A stretch of 64,000 nucleotides of DNA, from positions 1,684,001 to 1,748,000 of the forward strand of contig NZ_RQHT01000014.1 of the NCBI RefSeq assembly GCF_004770905.1, given 5' to 3'. Positions 17,822 through 26,776 of the stretch are shown piece after piece; position 1 is the first letter of the stretch, and every line of letters starts with the position of its first letter. The DNA is from Leptospira bandrabouensis (lineage in GTDB: Bacteria; Spirochaetota; Leptospiria; Leptospirales; Leptospiraceae). A program made the translations under genes and the position numbers. A model generated the notes under the pieces. It saw only the letters and a program-made list of their open reading frames with translations, did no database searches and was not told the origin of the DNA.

Positions 17822-19267
17822 TTATACTCCTCCTACCATCACATGTTTGGTGATCAAATAATCACCAACGGATTCAATCGAGAGATCTTTTCCAAATCCT
17901 GATTGTTTGAAACCACCATGAGGTGTTTCGGAAGCAAGTGGAAGATGATCATTTACCCATACAGTTCCAAATTCTAATCTTTTGGCAACTCGCATAGCGC
18001 GTGCTACATCTTTTGTCCAAATGGAAGAAGCTAATCCATAATTGACATCGTTTGCCAATTTGATTCCTTCTTCTTCATTTTCATAAGATTGGATGGTAAG
18101 AACTGGTCCAAAAATTTCGTTTTGGACAATGTCGAAGTTTTGTTTGACATCAGTGACAACAGTAGGTGCAAAAAAGTATCCATTGTCTAAACCTTTGGGA
18201 ACAGATCCACCAGTCAGAATTTTTGCCCCTTGTTTTTTTGCTCTGTCCATAAATCCGAGAACTCGTTCTCGGTGGATGGCAGAGATGAGAGGCCCCATTT
18301 CTGTTTTGTCGTTAAAAGGATCACCCACGTTCACCGCTTTCATTGCATCCACAACAGCATCTGTGATTTTTTTCTGTAAGGATTTGGGAACAAGAATTCT
18401 TGTGGCAGCAGTACAGTCTTGTCCGGAATTGCAAGTAGCACCAAACGCAGCTTTGGTGGCAAATAGATTGATATCCACGTCATCAAAAACAAGCAGTGGG
18501 GCTTTCCCCCCAAGTTCCAAATGCACTCGTTTTAGAGAATCGGAAGCAGACTTCATAATGTTTTTTCCGGTTCCCGTGGATCCGGTAAGGGAAACCATTC
18601 GAACTAGTGGATGGTCTACAATGGCTTGTCCAGTGGCATTTCCACCCGTGACAATATTGATCACGCCATCAGGAATCCCTGCTTTCTTTGTTAGTTCGGC
18701 TAACATCAGTGTGGTGATGGGTGTTCCTGGTGCAGGTTTTAAAATGATAGTACAACCGGCAGCAAGTGCAGGTCCAAATTTCCAAACAGCCATAAGGAGT
18801 GGGTAGTTCCAAGGAGCAATTTGTCCTACCACACCCACAGGTTCTCTACGTAAAATAGAAGTGTATCCTGGTTGGTATTCGTTTGCCCGGCTTCCATGTA
18901 CATCGCGAGCCGCTGTCGCAAAAAAACGAATGTTATCTATAGCAAAAGGAATGTCTCCAGCAAGGCTTAAATTTTTATAAGGTTTTCCTGCATTGAGAGA
19001 TTCTGCTTTTGCAAACTCTTTTGTTTTTTCTTCTAAAAGATCGGCAAGTTTCCAAATGGCTTTGGAGCGTTCCCCTGGAGTGAGCCCAGACCATCTTCCA
19101 TCATAAAAAGCTTTGTGAGCTGCTTTGGCCGCCTTGTCTACATCAGCGACACTCGCATCAATTACTTTCGCTATTTTTTTGCCTGTGGCAGGATCTTCGA
19201 TGTCCATGGCTTTCCCGCCACTTGTGTTTGTCCATTTCCCATCAATCCAAAGTTTATATTCTTTCAT
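17822..19267 (-). CDS. patD: Gamma-aminobutyraldehyde dehydrogenase PatD (YdcW type)
   Basis: The enzyme oxidises 4-aminobutanal to GABA with NAD+ in putrescine breakdown. The 481-residue aldehyde dehydrogenase shows APWNYPL and KPAPGTP around the cofactor, the glycine loop TGSTGTGKNI, the general-base glutamate in LELGGKAP, the catalytic cysteine in NSGQDCTAATRI and EIFGPVL. Sequence style (MKEYKLWIDGKWTNTSGGK, GSRANEYQPGYTSILRREP) is that of YdcW/PatD rather than general aldehyde dehydrogenases. It is the last gene of the gabD-gabT-patD operon, seven bases after gabT. The divergent YdcSTUV-type transporter matches the E. coli ydcSTUVW grouping. Confidence 0.88.
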   Translation of the reverse strand: MKEYKLWIDGKWTNTSGGKAMDIEDPATGKKIAKVIDASVADVDKAAKAAHKAFYDGRWSGLTPGERSKAIWKLADLLEEKTKEFAKAESLNAGKPYKNLSLAGDIPFAIDNIRFFATAARDVHGSRANEYQPGYTSILRREPVGVVGQIAPWNYPLLMAVWKFGPALAAGCTIILKPAPGTPITTLMLAELTKKAGIPDGVINIVTGGNATGQAIVDHPLVRMVSLTGSTGTGKNIMKSASDSLKRVHLELGGKAPLLVFDDVDINLFATKAAFGATCNSGQDCTAATRILVPKSLQKKITDAVVDAMKAVNVGDPFNDKTEMGPLISAIHRERVLGFMDRAKKQGAKILTGGSVPKGLDNGYFFAPTVVTDVKQNFDIVQNEIFGPVLTIQSYENEEEGIKLANDVNYGLASSIWTKDVARAMRVAKRLEFGTVWVNDHLPLASETPHGGFKQSGFGKDLSIESVGDYLITKHVMVGGV

Positions 19268-19274
19268 GTAAGTT

Positions 19275-20564
19275 TTAGATTTCCTTTAGTGATTTTGTTA
19301 TGATACTCAAACCTTCTTTGACCACAGACTCTTCAGCGGTGATCGGTACAAGAATTCTGATGACGTTTCCATACACACCACAAGATAGTAAAACTAGTCC
19401 ATGTTCTAAAGCTTTGGCGGTTAGTTTTTTTGCTAAATCGGCAGAAGGTTTATTAGCGTCTCCATTTTCTACAAGTTCAAATGCAACCATAGCACCTAAC
19501 CCGCGTATTTCGCCGATGTGAGGATACGTTTTTTTGATTTCGTTTAGCTCAGAGACTAATAGTTTTCCGAGTTTTACAGACTTCTCTAAAATTCCTTCTT
19601 CTTCGATGAGATCCATCACAGCAATCCCTGCGGCACAAGCGACGGGATTTCCGGCATAGGTTCCGCCAAGTCCGCCAGGTTCTACGGCATCCATAATAGA
19701 AGTTTTTCCAATCACAGCAGAAAGAGGCATTCCTGCAGCAAGGGACTTCGCAGTCGTGATGAGGTCTGGTTTGATTCCCGAATGTTCGATTGCAAAAAGT
19801 TTTCCGGTTCTTGCAAACCCCGATTGTACTTCATCGACAATGAGAAGGATTCCATGTTCATCACAAATGGTTCTTAGTTTTTTTAAGAAACTTGGAGAAG
19901 CAATATAAAACCCACCTTCACCCTGCACGGGTTCAATGATGATGGCGGCCACTCGAGTTGGATCAATGTCTGCTTTAAACAAATTGTTTAGGGCTTTAAT
20001 GGAATCGTCTTCTGTCACACCGTGGTATTCCATAGGAAAAGGAATGTGATACACATCGCTTGCAAAAGGTCCAAAACCTTTTTTGTAAGGAACCACTTTT
20101 CCTGTGAGGGCAAGAGCCATCATGGTTCTTCCATGAAACCCGCCGAGAAAACTAATGATTCCAGGTCGTCCTGTGGCTGCTCTTGCAATTTTCACTGCAT
20201 TTTCTAAAGCCTCAGCTCCAGAAGAAAAAAGAATGGTTTTGGCACTTCCTTCAATGGGTGCTTTGGCATTGAGTTTTTCAGCAAGAACGATATAAGGTTC
20301 ATAAGGCATAATTTGAAAAGCAGTGTGAAGCACTTGGTCCACTTGTTTATGGATAGCAGCAAGGACCTTCGGGTGGCAGTGGCCCGTGTTTTGGACACCA
20401 ATTCCACCACCGAAGTCAATAAACCTTTTTCCTTCGACATCCCAAATTTCTGCATTTTTTGCTTTTTCAGCAAACACTGGATAGGCGGTTGTGACACCTC
20501 TCGGAACGTTTGCGAGTCTTCTTTCCCATAGAGTTTGGTTGGTTTGTTTTTGATTGCCCGTCAT
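19275..20564 (-). CDS. gabT: 4-Aminobutyrate aminotransferase GabT
   Basis: A PLP-dependent class III aminotransferase that moves the amino group of GABA to 2-oxoglutarate, giving succinate semialdehyde. The 429-residue protein shows FSSGAEALENAVKIAR, GFHGRTMMAL, EPVQGEGGF, LLIVDEVQSGFARTGK and the PLP lysine in TTAKSLAAGMPLSAV. Length is typical. The start overlaps the gabD stop by four bases, and patD follows after seven. As no separate putrescine aminotransferase lies here, this enzyme might also act on putrescine, but that is speculation. Confidence 0.9.
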   Translation of the reverse strand: MTGNQKQTNQTLWERRLANVPRGVTTAYPVFAEKAKNAEIWDVEGKRFIDFGGGIGVQNTGHCHPKVLAAIHKQVDQVLHTAFQIMPYEPYIVLAEKLNAKAPIEGSAKTILFSSGAEALENAVKIARAATGRPGIISFLGGFHGRTMMALALTGKVVPYKKGFGPFASDVYHIPFPMEYHGVTEDDSIKALNNLFKADIDPTRVAAIIIEPVQGEGGFYIASPSFLKKLRTICDEHGILLIVDEVQSGFARTGKLFAIEHSGIKPDLITTAKSLAAGMPLSAVIGKTSIMDAVEPGGLGGTYAGNPVACAAGIAVMDLIEEEGILEKSVKLGKLLVSELNEIKKTYPHIGEIRGLGAMVAFELVENGDANKPSADLAKKLTAKALEHGLVLLSCGVYGNVIRILVPITAEESVVKEGLSIITKSLKEI

Positions 20565-22018
20565 GTGATTCCTCCGAGGCAGAGATATTTGGTTACTGTG
20601 TAATCATCGAGTCCGTATTTCGAACCTTCGCGTCCCATTCCTGAAAATTTGACTCCGCCGAAAGGAACTTGTTCCGAAGAAATTAACCCTTCGTTAATTC
20701 CCACCATTCCGTATTCTAGTTGTTCGGCGATTCTAAAAATGCGAGCCATATCCTTTGTATACAAATAGGAAGCGAGTCCAAAGTCAGTGTCGTTGGCTAA
20801 TTGGACGGCTTCTTCTTCGGTTTGGAAGGTTTGGATACAAGAAACTGGACCAAAGGTTTCTTCTTTTGTAACAACCATAGTGGAATTTACAGGATAAAGC
20901 ACGGTAGGTTCAAAAAAATTCCCACCGAGACTGTGTTCTTTCCCACCTGTTAAGACTTTTGCTCCTTTCGAAACGGCATCAGCAATATGGGATTTTACTT
21001 TTTCGAGTGCTGTATCGTTGATAAGAGGACCTTGTTGTGCATTCGGTTCCATTCCATTGGCGACCACAAGTTCCTTAGCTTTCTCTGCTAGTTTTTTAGC
21101 AAAAGTTTCGGCTACAGAAGATTGAACCAGGAAACGATTTACACAAACACAAGTTTGTCCTGTGTTTCTATATTTGGATAACATGGCACCTTTCACAGCT
21201 TCATCCAGGTCTGCATCTTCAAAAACAATAAAGGGAGCATTGCCACCCAATTCGAGGGAAAGTTTTTTTAAGGTAGCGGCAGATTTTTCCATTAAATAAA
21301 TCCCTGTTTTTGTAGAACCAGTAAAACTGAGTTTGCGTACCTCTTTACTTTCTAAAATGGTTTTTCCGATGGCAATCGGATCACCAACTAACACGTTCCA
21401 TACGCCTTTCGGAAGTCCCGCACGTTCGGCAAGAACTGCCATTGCTAGTGCAGAGTAGGGTGTGAGTTCCGCAGGTTTAGAAACTACAGTGCAACCTGCA
21501 GCGAGAGCCGGTGCTACTTTTCTGGCAAGCATGGCTGCAGGAAAATTCCATGGTGTAATGGTTCCCACCACACCGATTGGTTCTTTTAAAACAAGTATTC
21601 TTGTGTCCTTTCTATGAGAAGGAATGATGTCTCCATAAGAACGTTTTGCTTCTTCACCAAACCATTCGATATAAGATGCCGCATAGGCAATCTCCCCCCT
21701 AGCTTCTGTTAGGGGCTTTCCTTGCTCTTGTGTCATGATGAGGGCAAGATCTTCCTGGTTGTCGATCATGAGTTGGAACCATTTGCGTAAAATTCCTGCT
21801 CTTTCTTTTGCGGGCCGGGTTTTCCAATCTTTAAGTGCTTCTTTGGCAGAACGAATCGCGTTCTCTGTATCTTTTTCTTGGGAATGAGGAATGTTCCCTA
21901 TCACTTCACCGCTTGCGGGGTTATATACTAAAATTTCTTTTTTGTTTTCTGCAGGGCACCAGATCCCGCCTATGAAGTTTTCTTGTCGGAAAAGGTCTTT
22001 GTCTTTGATGTATTTCAT
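20561..22018 (-). CDS. gabD: Succinate-semialdehyde dehydrogenase GabD
   Basis: It oxidises succinate semialdehyde to succinate, feeding the TCA cycle. The 485-residue protein shows [25 protein letters not shown], the glutamate in LELGGNAP, the catalytic cysteine in [12 protein letters not shown] (two cysteines, as in GabD enzymes under redox control) and EETFGPV. It is the first gene of the minus-strand operon, facing the transporter operon across a 138-base gap. Confidence 0.92.
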   Translation of the reverse strand: MKYIKDKDLFRQENFIGGIWCPAENKKEILVYNPASGEVIGNIPHSQEKDTENAIRSAKEALKDWKTRPAKERAGILRKWFQLMIDNQEDLALIMTQEQGKPLTEARGEIAYAASYIEWFGEEAKRSYGDIIPSHRKDTRILVLKEPIGVVGTITPWNFPAAMLARKVAPALAAGCTVVSKPAELTPYSALAMAVLAERAGLPKGVWNVLVGDPIAIGKTILESKEVRKLSFTGSTKTGIYLMEKSAATLKKLSLELGGNAPFIVFEDADLDEAVKGAMLSKYRNTGQTCVCVNRFLVQSSVAETFAKKLAEKAKELVVANGMEPNAQQGPLINDTALEKVKSHIADAVSKGAKVLTGGKEHSLGGNFFEPTVLYPVNSTMVVTKEETFGPVSCIQTFQTEEEAVQLANDTDFGLASYLYTKDMARIFRIAEQLEYGMVGINEGLISSEQVPFGGVKFSGMGREGSKYGLDDYTVTKYLCLGGIT

Positions 22019-22091
22019 ACCAAACCTGTGCTTTCATCGAAATCCCATGGCAGAAAAATTCCTACCTTTTTTTTGAAAACCTAGGAAGTGG

Positions 22092-22121
22092 TTGCTTAAT
22101 TTTGGATTTTTGGTATCTAAT
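22092..22121 (+). promoter_or_regulatory. Candidate promoter of the ydcSTUV-like operon
   Basis: TTGCTT (22092-22097) and TCTAAT (22116-22121) lie 18 bases apart in the divergent gap between gabD and ydcS. The -10 matches the consensus at five of six positions and the -35 only at TTG. No clear operator palindrome was seen in this gap. Confidence 0.3.
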
Positions 22122-22156
22122 CCCTGACATAAGTAAAACCAGGAGCACATAGGTTT

Positions 22157-23326
22157 ATGAAATTCGATTCATACAAACGAGTGATTTTTTCTGTTGCAGT
22201 CCTTTCAATCGCATTTGCGGTTGCCTGCGGCAAAAAAGAAACTAAGGTTTCCGAAATCGGACAAGGCGAAGGAGAAGTTTCCATCGTTGCTTGGCCGGGG
22301 TATATTGAACGTGGTGAAACAGACAAAGGATATGACTGGGTCACTGAATTTGAAAAAAGTTCTGGCTGTAAAGTAAATGTAAAAACTGCTGCTACATCTG
22401 ATGAGATGGTAGCTCTCATGAACGAAGGTGGATTTGATCTTGTCACTGCTTCCGGAGATGCATCACTTCGTTTGGTTGCTGGTGGAAAGGTTCAGGAAAT
22501 CAATACTGATCTTATCCCTAGTTGGAAAAACGTAGATTCTCGTTTGCAAAATGCTCCTTGGCATACTGTGGAAGGAAAACATTACGGTGTTCCTTATCAA
22601 TGGGGTCCAAACGTTCTTATGTACAACACTAAAGTTTTTAAAAAAGCGCCAACAAGTTGGAATGTTGTTTTCGAAGAACAAGTTCTTCCTGATGGAAAAT
22701 CGAACAAAGGTCGTGTACAAGCGTTTGATGGTCCAATCTACATTGCAGATGCTGCCTTGTATTTAAAACAAGCAAAACCAGAACTTGGAATCCAAGATCC
22801 TTATGAGTTGGATGAAAAACAATACAATGCTGTCATTGAACTATTAAAAAAACAAAGACAACTCGTTCCAAAGTATTGGCATGATGCTATGGTGCAAGTG
22901 GATGACTTTAAAAAAGAAGGACTTGTTGCCTCTTCTACTTGGCCATTCCAAGTAAACCTTCTTGTGAGTGAAAAACAACCTGTTGCTTCCGTAGTTCCAC
23001 AAGAAGGAGCCACTGGTTGGGCAGATAGCACTATGCTTCATAAAGATTCCAAACACGTAAACTGTGCTTACAAATGGTTAGAACATTCACTTTCTCCAAA
23101 AGTGCAAGGTGACCTTGCCTCTTGGTTTGGATCCGTTCCTTCCGTTCCTTCTGCTTGTAAAGGAAATGCTCTTCTTGGAGACACAGGTTGTGCCGTAAAC
23201 GGATTCAATAACTTTGAAAAAATCTCTTTCTGGAGAACTCCAAAAGAAGATTGTTCCGGTGGCAGAAAATGTGTGCCTTATAAAAAATGGGCTGAAGATT
23301 ATATTTCCATCATTGGAAGTAAATAA
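22157..23326 (+). CDS. ydcS: YdcS-type polyamine ABC transporter substrate-binding lipoprotein
   Basis: The 389-residue protein starts with a lipoprotein signal (lipobox AVACG, Cys near residue 24) and continues as a PotD/PotF-type binding protein. Several stretches recall E. coli YdcS closely: IVAWPGYIERGETDKGYDW, VKTAATSDEMVALM, DLVTASGDASLRL and YGVPYQWGPNVLMYNT. The C-terminal part has four cysteines (ACKGNALLGDTGCAVNG and two more), likely disulfides. It should capture putrescine or a related amine at the outer face of the inner membrane. Unlike the soluble E. coli protein it is lipid-anchored. It heads a four-gene transporter operon and stops 13 bases before ydcT. Confidence 0.88.
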   Translation: MKFDSYKRVIFSVAVLSIAFAVACGKKETKVSEIGQGEGEVSIVAWPGYIERGETDKGYDWVTEFEKSSGCKVNVKTAATSDEMVALMNEGGFDLVTASGDASLRLVAGGKVQEINTDLIPSWKNVDSRLQNAPWHTVEGKHYGVPYQWGPNVLMYNTKVFKKAPTSWNVVFEEQVLPDGKSNKGRVQAFDGPIYIADAALYLKQAKPELGIQDPYELDEKQYNAVIELLKKQRQLVPKYWHDAMVQVDDFKKEGLVASSTWPFQVNLLVSEKQPVASVVPQEGATGWADSTMLHKDSKHVNCAYKWLEHSLSPKVQGDLASWFGSVPSVPSACKGNALLGDTGCAVNGFNNFEKISFWRTPKEDCSGGRKCVPYKKWAEDYISIIGSK

Positions 23327-23339
23327 ATCCTAACATCAC

Positions 23340-24386
23340 ATGAGTTCTAAAGGAGAAGGAATGGACCAAGTTTTCGATGTTGAATTTCAAAATGTAACAA
23401 GGAAATTCGATCAATTTATTGCGGTGGATGATGTCTCCTTTGGAATTAAAAAAGGTGAATTCTTTTCGATGTTAGGCCCTTCCGGGTCGGGAAAAACAAC
23501 CTGTCTCCGTATGGTGGCAGGGTTTCAGGATACGACTTCAGGAAGGGTTCTTTTGGAAGGTGTTGATGTAACAGGCATCCCGCCTTACAAAAGAAATGTG
23601 AACACAGTATTTCAAGATTATGCTTTATTTCCACACATGACGGTTGCGGAAAATGTTGGGTATGGATTAAAAATTAAAAACACTCCCACAAAAGAAATAA
23701 ACCAAAGAGTCTCTGAGATGCTTTCTATGGTCAGGTTACCCGATGTGGGGAATCGTAAACCTTCTGAATTATCGGGGGGACAAAGGCAAAGGATTGCCCT
23801 GGCACGTGCCCTCATCAATCGTCCTGGAGTATTACTTCTCGATGAACCACTCGGTGCTTTAGATCTCAAACTTAGGGAAGAGATGCAATTAGAGTTAAAA
23901 GCCATCCAAAAAGAAGTAGGAATTACTTTTATCTTTGTTACTCACGACCAAGAAGAAGCACTTTCAATGTCGGATCGGATTGCAGTCTTTAACAAAGGTA
24001 AGGTGGAGCAAATTGCCACACCTGAAGAATTATACGATCGTCCAAAAACTGAATTTGTTGCCAACTTTGTGGGAACATCCAACATCCTTTCTTTAGAAGA
24101 AACCAAACGACTCACTGGTCAAAATGGAAAAGGAATGATTCGTCCGGAAAGAGTCCATGTCTTTGCCAATGCCAAGGAAGATAACCATTCCACAGGATAT
24201 AGAACCTTTAAGGCCATCTTAAAAAGCCAAGTGTATTCGGGTGCTACTTCTAAAATGCATTTTGAAACCCCTGGTGGATCTCGTATCATTGCCTCCACAC
24301 AAAACTTAAAAATCTCAGCGGAACACATTGCTGTTGGTTCGGAAGTCCTTGTGGGTTGGAAAGATTCCGATATGCATTTACTTTAA
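23340..24386 (+). CDS. ydcT: Polyamine ABC transporter ATP-binding protein (YdcT/PotA type)
   Basis: The ATPase subunit energises amine import. The 348-residue protein has Walker A GPSGSGKTT, Q-loop VFQDYALFPHMTV, signature LSGGQRQRIALARAL, Walker B VLLLDEPLGALD and the switch histidine in FVTHDQEEALSMSD. After ~residue 245 comes a TOBE-type regulatory domain (MIRPERVHVF). The ORF begins at ATG 23340; the second ATG at 23361 (MDQVFDVEF) is also possible and has GGAGAAGG just upstream, which makes it attractive. It is followed by the first permease after 10 bases. Confidence 0.9.
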   Translation: MSSKGEGMDQVFDVEFQNVTRKFDQFIAVDDVSFGIKKGEFFSMLGPSGSGKTTCLRMVAGFQDTTSGRVLLEGVDVTGIPPYKRNVNTVFQDYALFPHMTVAENVGYGLKIKNTPTKEINQRVSEMLSMVRLPDVGNRKPSELSGGQRQRIALARALINRPGVLLLDEPLGALDLKLREEMQLELKAIQKEVGITFIFVTHDQEEALSMSDRIAVFNKGKVEQIATPEELYDRPKTEFVANFVGTSNILSLEETKRLTGQNGKGMIRPERVHVFANAKEDNHSTGYRTFKAILKSQVYSGATSKMHFETPGGSRIIASTQNLKISAEHIAVGSEVLVGWKDSDMHLL

Positions 24387-24396
24387 GGATTTGTAA

Positions 24397-25314
24397 ATGA
24401 CAAACACTCTAGATAAGTTTTTTACATTTCTATTTTATCGCAAAGGCCTTGCGATTTTTTTGTTACTGGCACCACTTCTGATTTGGTTAGGAGTTGTGTA
24501 TTTAGGTTCTCTATTTACCTTACTCATCCAAAGTTTTTTCTCCATCGATTCTTTTTCGGGAGTCATCAAACGAGAATTTACTTTAGAATCTTATTATGAT
24601 TTGTTTCGCCAGAGTACCAATTGGGATATCATCCTTCGTACAACAACAATGGCGTTTACTGTGACTGTTGTGAGTGCCATCATTGCTTTCCCCATTGCTT
24701 ATTATATGGCAATGTATGCAGGTCCTAAACTAAAACCTATTTTGTATTTGGGAGTGATGTTGCCACTTTGGTCGAGTTATCTTGTGAAAGTTTATTCCTG
24801 GAAACTGATTATGGCAAAAGAAGGTATCCTCACATGGATTTTGGAAAAACTAGGACTTTTGCATTTACTCGATGTTATCCTTTCTATCCCGGTGATCGGT
24901 GGGACCTCGTTGTCTTTTTCTTACATTGGGATGTTTCTTGTTTTTGTTTATATTTGGTTACCTTACATGATCCTTCCGATCCAAGCTTCTTTGGAACGAA
25001 TTCCTAAATCCTTACTCGAAGCATCTTCGGATTTAGGTGGGGGGCCGGCGCAAACCTTTCGGAAAGTGGTGCTCCCCTTAGCTTTTCCAGGTGTGGTCGC
25101 AGGTTCCATTTTCACCTTCTCGCTTACGTTAGGTGATTATATCATTCCTACCATCATCGGAAACTCGAGTTACTTTATAGGAATGGCTGTTTATACTCAT
25201 CAAGGTACTGCTGGTAACATTCCATTGGCGGCTGCGTTTTCAATGATACCGATCATTATTATGATGGTATATCTTATGATTGCCAAACGATTAGGAGCTT
25301 TCGATGCCCTCTAA
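24397..25314 (+). CDS. ydcU: Polyamine ABC transporter permease 1 (YdcU/PotB type)
   Basis: An inner-membrane permease of 305 residues with about six membrane helices. The EAA loop that contacts the ATPase is present near residues 207-225 as LLEASSDLGGGPAQTFRKVV. Other PotB-like segments are VMLPLWSSYLVKVYSWK and LGDYIIPTIIG. The start ATG at 24397 follows the ATPase gene closely, and the end overlaps the second permease by 11 bases. Confidence 0.9.
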   Translation: MTNTLDKFFTFLFYRKGLAIFLLLAPLLIWLGVVYLGSLFTLLIQSFFSIDSFSGVIKREFTLESYYDLFRQSTNWDIILRTTTMAFTVTVVSAIIAFPIAYYMAMYAGPKLKPILYLGVMLPLWSSYLVKVYSWKLIMAKEGILTWILEKLGLLHLLDVILSIPVIGGTSLSFSYIGMFLVFVYIWLPYMILPIQASLERIPKSLLEASSDLGGGPAQTFRKVVLPLAFPGVVAGSIFTFSLTLGDYIIPTIIGNSSYFIGMAVYTHQGTAGNIPLAAAFSMIPIIIMMVYLMIAKRLGAFDAL

Positions 25315-26107
25315 ATGGAATTTCGGAACTATTGGATTAAAACTGGCAACCATTCTTGGTTTTCTATTTATCCATATTCCCATTTTTATTATCATCATGT
25401 ATGCATTCTCTACGGATGAAAAAACTTTTCAATTCCCTTTACCAGGTTTTACATTCAAGTGGTTTGGTGTGGCTTGGGACAGGAATGATATATGGGAAGC
25501 AATCATCCTCTCTTCGCAAGTAGCGACAATTTCAACCATTTTGGCTATCATTCTTGGAACCTTGGCTTGTCTTGCTGTCTATCGAAGCAAATTTTTTGGG
25601 AGAGAAGTGATTTCTTTTCTTGTGATTTTACCAATTGCGCTTCCTGGAATTGTAACTGGTATTTCACTTAGGTCAGCCATGTCTCTATTTGGAATTCCCT
25701 TTAGTACTTGGACTATTGTGATCGCTCATGCTACGTTTTGTATTGTGACGGTTTATAATAATGTGCTAGCAAGACTAAGAAGGAGTTCTCATTCCATGGT
25801 GGAAGCATCTATGGATTTAGGTGCTAATCCTTGGCAGACATTCCGGTTTGTAATATTACCGAATATCGCCACTGCATTGTTAGCTGGAGGAATGTTGTCA
25901 TTTGCATTATCATTTGATGAAGTGATTGTGACAACGTTTACTGCGGGGCAACAGTCTACAGTTCCTATTTGGATGTTAACTGAATTTATTCGTCCGAGAC
26001 AAAGGCCTGTAACCAATGTTGTGGCTGTGTTTGTCATTCTAGTGACAACAATTCCAATCCTTGTAGCCTATTACTTAACGAAAGAAGATGAAGGTGGGAA
26101 AAAATAA
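25304..26107 (+). CDS. ydcV: Polyamine ABC transporter permease 2 (YdcV/PotC type)
   Basis: The second permease has 267 residues and about six membrane helices. It carries the EAA loop EASMDLGANPWQTFRFVILP and the family segment SFDEVIVTTFTAG. It is the last gene of the transporter operon and pairs with the product of the gene it overlaps to form the membrane channel. Confidence 0.9.
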   Translation: MPSKWNFGTIGLKLATILGFLFIHIPIFIIIMYAFSTDEKTFQFPLPGFTFKWFGVAWDRNDIWEAIILSSQVATISTILAIILGTLACLAVYRSKFFGREVISFLVILPIALPGIVTGISLRSAMSLFGIPFSTWTIVIAHATFCIVTVYNNVLARLRRSSHSMVEASMDLGANPWQTFRFVILPNIATALLAGGMLSFALSFDEVIVTTFTAGQQSTVPIWMLTEFIRPRQRPVTNVVAVFVILVTTIPILVAYYLTKEDEGGKK

Positions 26108-26181
26108 TCCCACTAAATTGCCTTTAATTTCTTAACTTAAATTACTATTTTCCATTTGGGAACTGTTGTATCTTTGAAAAT

Positions 26182-26197
26182 TTTGACAATTGTCAAA
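26182..26197. promoter_or_regulatory. 16-base perfect palindrome upstream of the stress-protein gene
   Basis: TTTGACAA (26182-26189) is directly followed by its reverse complement TTGTCAAA (26190-26197). It lies 44 bases before the UspA-type gene and includes a TTGACA hexamer on both strands. It is a plausible operator for a dimeric repressor. It could also be part of a symmetric promoter, though I see no clear -10 at the right distance. Confidence 0.4.
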
Positions 26198-26241
26198 GGA
26201 ATTTCACTTTCCCAAATCCAGGAAGATGGTAGACTTCTGGA

Positions 26242-26673
26242 ATGGAAAAATTGATTCAAAAGCTGATCATCCCGATTGATGGTTCACCTAGTTCTGCCAA
26301 AGCGTTGGAATTTGGTTTGGCAATTGCAAAAGCAAGTAATGCAAAATGTTACGTCGTTGAAGTAGTTGAGGATTTTGGCCCATTGCCAGGTTATTATGAT
26401 GCGGCTCCTGCGGGAAAGGATCGTGTGAAGTGGATCTCTGAACAACGCTTTGAAAAAATCCACCCAATCCTAGATGAAACCTCCGTGAAATGGGAACGAG
26501 TTGTATTGGAAGGATATCCTGCTGAAGAAATATGCAAATTGGCCGAAAAAGAAAAGGCTGATTTGATTGTGATTGGAAGTAGGGGTCATGGAATTCTTGG
26601 AAGATTTATTATGGGTAGTGTTTCTGATCGAGTTGTACACTATGCACCTTGTTCAGTAACAGTAGTTAGGTGA
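26242..26673 (+). CDS. Universal stress protein (UspA family)
   Basis: The 143-residue single Usp domain starts with [20 protein letters not shown], holding the Asp that contacts adenine. It ends with the ATP-binding pattern G-x2-G-x9-G-S/T ([19 protein letters not shown]) and SVTVVR, so an ATP-binding subtype is likely. These proteins help survival in starvation or oxidative stress. It is a single gene with an upstream palindrome at 26182, standing just before the long signalling gene run. Confidence 0.87.
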   Translation: MEKLIQKLIIPIDGSPSSAKALEFGLAIAKASNAKCYVVEVVEDFGPLPGYYDAAPAGKDRVKWISEQRFEKIHPILDETSVKWERVVLEGYPAEEICKLAEKEKADLIVIGSRGHGILGRFIMGSVSDRVVHYAPCSVTVVR

Positions 26674-26776
26674 TGTTAACATAAATTTGCCATATCCTTG
26701 TTAAATTTGTTGCGCGGAATTGTATCCTATCGGAATCTACGGACTAATCCTCAATGTAGATTCTCGGTTGATACTT

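Noticed and set aside
18093..18806. 237-codon plus-strand ORF
   Set aside because: It lies fully antisense to patD, which has all aldehyde dehydrogenase motifs; the translated text is Ser/Pro/Thr-rich without a recognisable domain.
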